Shown here: positions 42,645 through 47,402 of the stretch, in pieces
Layout of the letters: each line of letters starts with the position of its first letter
Position numbering within the stretch: the first letter of the stretch is position 1
Origin: Nemertoderma westbladi
Lineage: Eukaryota; Xenacoelomorpha; Nemertodermatida; Nemertodermatidae
Reading direction: 5' to 3'
Length of the DNA stretch: 47,402 nt
Assembly (NCBI GenBank): GCA_032718475.1
Contig: JAUCBJ010007259.1
Coordinates: 1 to 47,402, forward strand
Program-made: the position numbers and the translations under genes
Notes under the pieces: generated by a model
The model's database searches: none
Told to the model about the DNA's origin: nothing
The model's input: the letters and a program-made list of their open reading frames with translations, nothing else

Positions 42645-43727
42645 AACTGGTCCGGAACGCTTGTGTACATACTTTTGCCCGCCGGGCAAAATAAGCAGCG
42701 TATCCATTGACTCGGCTCTGTCACACGGTAGTGCTGTTGCACTGTCCGCAGGCTATATGTTTATTCCAGGTTCGCCAGAATAAACTATATAGTCTGAGAG
42801 CAAATTGCAGCTAACCTTTTGAGTCTTATCGGTACCACCCCTGTTTAGACTCAGACGGTAACCTGGTGTTCTGCACTATCGCCAAGTTCCAATAGCGTGA
42901 AGCTGCACCACGTTTATTACGACTTTTATCTATAACTTTTCAGACTTTTCACAATTTATTATAGACTTTTCTACGACTTTATCTGTGACTTTTTTCATGA
43001 CTTATAGTTCTGAGATTTTATTCATTATTATCAGATTTTCTTTGCCCTTTATTTGTATATTTTTTCCGGTGTATTTTTAGCAAAACAAAACGGCTACAAA
43101 ATACGGTACATTTTTCTCTGATTTTTGGTTTATTTAGAGGCTATACTCTGGATCCTAACGGACCCAAAGTATCCCTCACCCGGTTTCTATCTTTTTCCTC
43201 ATCCCAGAGGTTTTTCTGCAGTGTTACAGTACTGTAAGCTATTTCATTTATTTAGAAGGAAGCAATATACAGTATTATTTGGGAAGAATAGTAAATCACT
43301 GTGTTTTTGTACTATATTGTAAAGTTGTGGATGTCCGTAAATAACAAGTCATTGAAGGACCGTGTTCTAGTGGAAATATTTTATGTTAGCCGGAAAACCA
43401 AAACACTAAGCGAAAGTAGAGCACTACCTGGAACCTTTTTGAGATTCAAAGCCGTTTTAGGAGTTTATCGTGCCAAGGAGCACGAGAAATCCATTACAAT
43501 GTGCATATCTTGACAATTTATCTTATTCATTTTAATTGTGTATTCAATTCAATACTGGGAGACGGCCCGGTCCAAAAAATTCCCAAAGCAGTTCGCTATC
43601 CGATAGCTATCGCTATCACTTTAATTTTCAATTCACAATACAATATAGAACTGGACAGTATACAAGTACAGACGATTAGGCATTGTTTTAATACTGTACA
43701 ATGAAAGCGAACAAAGAGGAAAGGGTT
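42645..43727. other. Intergenic region, no gene seen
   Basis: A T-rich part (42,900-43,090) has several loosely repeated CGACTTTT(A/T)TCTGTGACTTTT-like phrases. Three short plus-strand frames (60-70 codons) overlap between 43,125 and 43,704 without a recognisable domain. Confidence 0.5.
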
Positions 43728-43790
43728 GCTGTAGGGTTGTAGGGCTGTAGGGCTGTAGGGCTGTAGGGCTGTAGGGCTGTAGGGCTGTAG
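43728..43790. repeat. 8-bp microsatellite (CTGTAGGG), about 8 copies
   Basis: CTGTAGGG is repeated head to tail with one TTGTAGGG variant near the start. Confidence 0.95.
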
Positions 43791-43907
43791 GTAGGTTCTT
43801 TATTAATAAAATGAAAGCGAATTCTAATCTGAGCTTTAAAGAAATTTAATGTACCGGTTGACCGGTGTTTGAGTAGTGTAGGGCTTACTGCATCCTGATA
43901 ACTCCTT

Positions 43908-43985
43908 TAAATTTACATACTTGTGTGTAAAAAGTGTGATGATCCGAGTGCTTTGTTACACGAACGAATGTAGTGAGTGAGTGAA
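43908..43985. repeat. Solo copy of the palindrome core
   Basis: TTACATACTTGTGTGTAAA, then AGTGTGATGATCCGAGTG, then GTTACACGAACGAA and GTGAGTGAGTGAA match the centre of the 39,228-40,334 palindrome read on its minus strand. Only one arm is present here, so the sequence exists independently of the palindrome. Confidence 0.8.
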
Positions 43986-44010
43986 TATAAACTGGACATA
44001 TTGGACTATA

Positions 44011-44160
44011 ATTGGACAAACTATAAGAAGTAGCCCTATGTTTTCGTTGTAAAAATATACATTTGTACTATTGGACAAACTATAAGAAATAGCCCTACAT
44101 ATTTTTGTTGTAAACATGGACATACCATTGGACAAACAATAAGAGGTGTAGGCCTAGTAA
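44011..44160. repeat. Tandem repeat, 57-59 bp, about 2.5 copies
   Basis: ATTGGACAAAC(T)ATAAGA starts at 44,011, 44,070 and 44,127. The first two are followed by AGCCCTA and a T-rich GTTGTAAA stretch. Confidence 0.88.
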
Positions 44161-44423
44161 GTGGGAAGTGTCGCTATATGTTAAAGTTGATGAAGTCGAA
44201 ATTTCTCACCCATTTGTAGTTGGCAACCATCATCCAAACGTAGTAAACGAAGTTGTGCTAGTTACTGTAGTATTAGCGTACAAATAGTATATGCATATGC
44301 AATGGGCCTGGAAATTCTCGATGTATTATTTGAAATAATTTCGGCGCCATACAATCAGAGAGCGCGAACACTACACCTTCGTCTGTTTAACAATTAATTT
44401 TTAAATTTGATTAACACGTATTA

Positions 44424-45833
44424 CAGTCCCAATCCCAATAAACATTAACTTGGTCATTTTGGCGGCCAAAATTACCAAAATGGCCAAGTAAAAACTGCGG
44501 TATTCATGAAAGGAACTGCTGAGGCACGTTGGCTTGTCAATCACAGCCAGTGAATACAGGCTGAGTGTAAGTAAAGCCCAGCGTTGGCGCTGAGGTAGAG
44601 TTCTGAGGTAGAGTTCTCTCTACCTTTAGGTAGAGAGAAAGGCTCCAGTGTAGTAATGGCTGGACTCGCCACTGTAGTAAACATGCCTGTAAGAGTGCAG
44701 TGTGAGGCGCCCTAACTCATTATTTTCTACATATTTTTTACTAATCTAATAATTAACACACCTTTACCTGTCACTTAGGTTATAAGCAGTGTGCTAGCAC
44801 TTCCAGCGTAATAATTAATTATTTACTTTAATTCTATTCGATAGGTAATAAAAATAACAAGTTCATATATTTAATTTGTAAAAATTCTTTAAAATATGAT
44901 AAAAGTACTTTACATAGATTTTTCTTTATTTAGCTGTTTAGTTCGCTATAATATAAATGCTCTCATAAATACAGTTAGGGGGGGGGGGCTATATATGCCA
45001 CTATAACCTGCTCCTTTCCCTAAATTGAGAATTTAACATTGAGGCGGGATATTAATTCGCCAAGGCGAGTTTTGCGTCCAGTCCCCCGTCCCCCCCCTCC
45101 CCCCTGTCTCGATAAATAATAATTACATCATCATAAATTCACCCAAATATGCCGACTCTGTTGACTGTTAGCACAGAGCCAGAGCCTGATATTATAATGT
45201 TTTCAGTTACTATCGCCCTCGAATTCAGACCCAGCTACTAGAAATAGGCCGCGCCGTCTAATCTGAATTTCATCAGTATACCGAACTCGTTCGAGACTGA
45301 GTGTCGCTATTTAATAGCTACCTCTCGCCCTGTCACAGACCCAGCTTCTAACTATAAAACTTAATTAGGACGCCTTCATGCATACAGAACACGTTGCTAT
45401 TTCATAATGACTCTAAACTTAAGCTACACAAAGGAAAAGGTGAGAAGTGATTATCTAATAATAACACACAAAATCCGATTATTATACATACTCCTCCTTT
45501 TAACAAAGCCGCATTCAACTAACTCCCTTATTACGAATTAGCCTGTGCTGTATCAATGCCTCAGTGGGTGGTCTCTACTACAACTGAAAGGCCCGACTCA
45601 GCTCCAGGTAAGTTAACAATCTGTCAATAATAAAAATGAAAGCGAGCCGACATTTAGTCAGAGCAACCAAATGGATGTCCAAGGAGACGGGCTGTCTGGA
45701 CTTGACTGAGTCGAGTTAAATCGCTTCGCCAAAACGACCAAGTAGCCCATAGGAATACACTACATTTTTTTGGCGATTTTGGTCATTTTGGCCGCCAAAA
45801 CGACCAAGTTAATGTTTATTGGGATTGGGACTG
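44424..45833. mobile_element. Non-autonomous TA-flanked element with 63-bp inverted repeats
   Basis: Both ends start CAGTCCCAATCCCAATAAAC and continue ATTAACTTGGTC, then TTTTGGCGGCCAAAAT and ACCAAAAT, inverted relative to each other with about four mismatches in 63. A TA dinucleotide flanks each end. The 1,410-bp body has no frame above 60 codons with a transposase motif. A TA duplication with CAGT-type ends points to the Tc1/mariner superfamily (family knowledge), and this copy would need an enzyme in trans. The body holds G and C homopolymer runs at 44,979 and 45,091 and small inverted repeats around GGTAGAGAG near 44,620. Confidence 0.85.
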
Positions 45834-45835
45834 TA

Positions 45836-46250
45836 ACACCTATTATCCCCACGAACACGCAGACCAACCGCCCAGTCCGTGCCACGAAGAACCACGACGA
45901 AATACTGTAGGTGAAGATGTTCCTTCGACCACTTATCTGCACCACTGATGGCATGTGGTGTAAGGAGACAGACATTTTAATCCGCCATCTCGCGTAGTCG
46001 TTAGTCACCAGACGTTAGGGGATGAAGGAACGAGTCCTAGCATCAGTCTTAGTTGGAGTGCGAAGGAGGTTGTAGTTCGCCCCTGCGCATTACTGCAAAA
46101 ACGCGCAAAACTGCGCATTACTAGTAATATAATACCCCCTCTAAATCATAATGGACACAATGGACTTATCGTTCAATATACATACAACGTAGTTAAACAC
46201 GTCGGGCAAGCGTACTTTGATGCTGACACATCAAGAGCACAAATATATGG
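45836..46250. other. Intergenic region before the terminal array
   Basis: No gene is seen. The 82-codon minus-strand frame ending at 45,760 overlaps the inverted-repeat end and is not credible. GCGCATTACTGCAAAAACGC and GCGCAAAACTGCGCATTACT near 46,085-46,120 form a short imperfect inverted repeat. Confidence 0.5.
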
Positions 46251-47389
46251 GTGTCACTGTTCACTGAGTAGACTAAACTCCATGTTAACGCAGCAACTTT
46301 TGGGTGTCACTGTTCACTGTATAGACTAAACTCAATGTTAACGCAGCAACGTTTGGGTGTCACTGTTCACTGTAGGCTATAGACTAAACTCAATGTTAAC
46401 GCAGCAACTTTTGGGTGTCACTGTTCACTGTATAGACTAAACTCAATGTTAACGCAGCAACTTTTTGGTGTCACTGTTCACTGTACAGTATAGACTAAAC
46501 TCAATGTTAACGCAGCAACTTTTGGGTGTCACTGTTCACTGTATAGACTAAACTCAATGTTAACGCAGCAACTTTTGGGTGTCACTGTTCACTGTATAGA
46601 CTAAATTCAACGTTAACGCAACAACTTTTGGGTGTCACTGTTCACTGTACAGTATAGACTAAACTCAATGTTAACGCAGCAACTTTTGGGTGTCACTGTT
46701 CACTGTATAGACTAAATTCAACGTTAACGCAACAAATTTTGGGTGTCACTGTTCACTGTACAGTATAGACTAAACTCAATGTTAACGCAGCAACTTTTTG
46801 GTGTCACTGTTCACTGTACAGTATAGACTAAACTCAATGTTAACGCAGCAACTTTTGGGTGTCACTGTTCACTGTATAGACTAAACTCAATGTTAACGCA
46901 GCAACTTTTGGGTGTCACTGTTCACTGTATAGACTAAATTCAACGTTAACGCAACAACTTTTGGGTGTCACTGTTCACTGTACAGTATAGACTAAACTCA
47001 ATGTTAACGCAGCAACTTTTGGGTGTCACTGTTCACTGTATAGACTAAATTCAACGTTAACGCAACAAATTTTGGGTGTCACTGTTCACTGTACAGTATA
47101 GACTAAACTCAATGTTAACGCAGCAACTTTTTGGTGTCACTGTTCACTGTACAGTATAGACTAAACTCAATGTTAACGCAGCAACTTTTGGGTGTCACTG
47201 TTCACTGTATAGACTAAACTCAATGTTAACGCAGCAACTTTTGGGTGTCACTGTTCACTGTATAGACTAAACTCAATGTTAACGCAGCAACTTTTGGGTG
47301 TCACTGTTCACTGTATAGACTAAACTCAATGTTAACGCAGCAACTTTTGGGTGTCACTGTTCACTGTATAGACTAAATTCAACGTTAAC
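46251..47389. repeat. 53/58-bp minisatellite, 21 units, with higher-order repeat
   Basis: Units start GTGTCACTGTTCACTG and contain AGACTAAA(C/T)TCAA(T/C)GTTAACGC and CAACTTTT. Short units are 53 bp. Long ones are 58 bp because CAGTA is inserted after CTGTA. A second variation is ACTCAATG against ATTCAACG. The order of types in units 7-12 recurs in units 13-18, a 333-bp higher-order repeat. The array ends 13 bases before the window edge. Confidence 0.96.
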
Positions 47390-47402
47390 TTGAGGACTAG
47401 TG

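Noticed and set aside
45760-46008. 82-codon minus-strand frame
   Set aside because: Its C-terminal third is the terminal inverted repeat of the TA-flanked element, so the frame is accidental.

Overview
The window looks like a repeat-rich nuclear segment of a metazoan genome, most likely an invertebrate. The reasons are a spliced SEC14-like gene with a GT..AG intron, a membrane receptor with immunoglobulin-like domains and AATAAA signals, and metazoan-type retroelements (BEL/Pao, a GalEa-like Copia, a non-LTR LINE, a PIF/Harbinger remnant). It has no bacterial operon structure. I cannot name the species. GalEa-like Copia elements are best known from marine animals, which only hints at habitat. 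All similarity statements are from reading translated sequence by eye and memory of families, not from searches.

Layout. 1-1,009: a 56-bp tandem array and unannotated AT-rich DNA. 1,010-15,006: a degenerate minus-strand LINE, split by a young, complete-ended BEL/Pao element (1,297-13,261; 1,182-bp LTRs with about 5 differences; 5-bp target duplication CGCAG). The BEL/Pao element keeps long Gag and Gag/protease frames but lacks reverse transcriptase and integrase cores. 16,240-18,147: an intronless gene for a type I membrane protein with Ig-like domains and a tyrosine-rich tail. 18,432-20,761: the start of a PIF/Harbinger-like transposase frame that runs into an 84-unit, indel-free 27-bp minisatellite grown from the transposase's own codons. 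22,021-27,416: a Copia (GalEa-like) element with one intact 1,555-codon polyprotein and a shortened 5' LTR. 27,427-31,330: a 17-bp minisatellite passing into a 37-bp one. 31,929-36,193: a two-exon SEC14-like (CRAL-TRIO + GOLD) gene on the minus strand whose 3-kb intron holds a LINE fragment and a candidate DNA transposon. 36,194-47,402: no convincing gene, but a 1.1-kb nested palindrome, a third LINE fragment, a 1.41-kb TA-flanked inverted-repeat element and a terminal 53-bp array with higher-order structure.

Only two loci look like ordinary host genes: the Ig-like receptor and the SEC14-like gene. The rest is a record of nested transposition and minisatellite growth. The points most worth following are the Gag/protease-only BEL element with a stop codon inside its zinc-knuckle cluster, the minisatellite born inside a transposase exon, the intronless receptor with a disulfide-less Ig fold, and two non-coding inverted-repeat elements that may be undescribed families.
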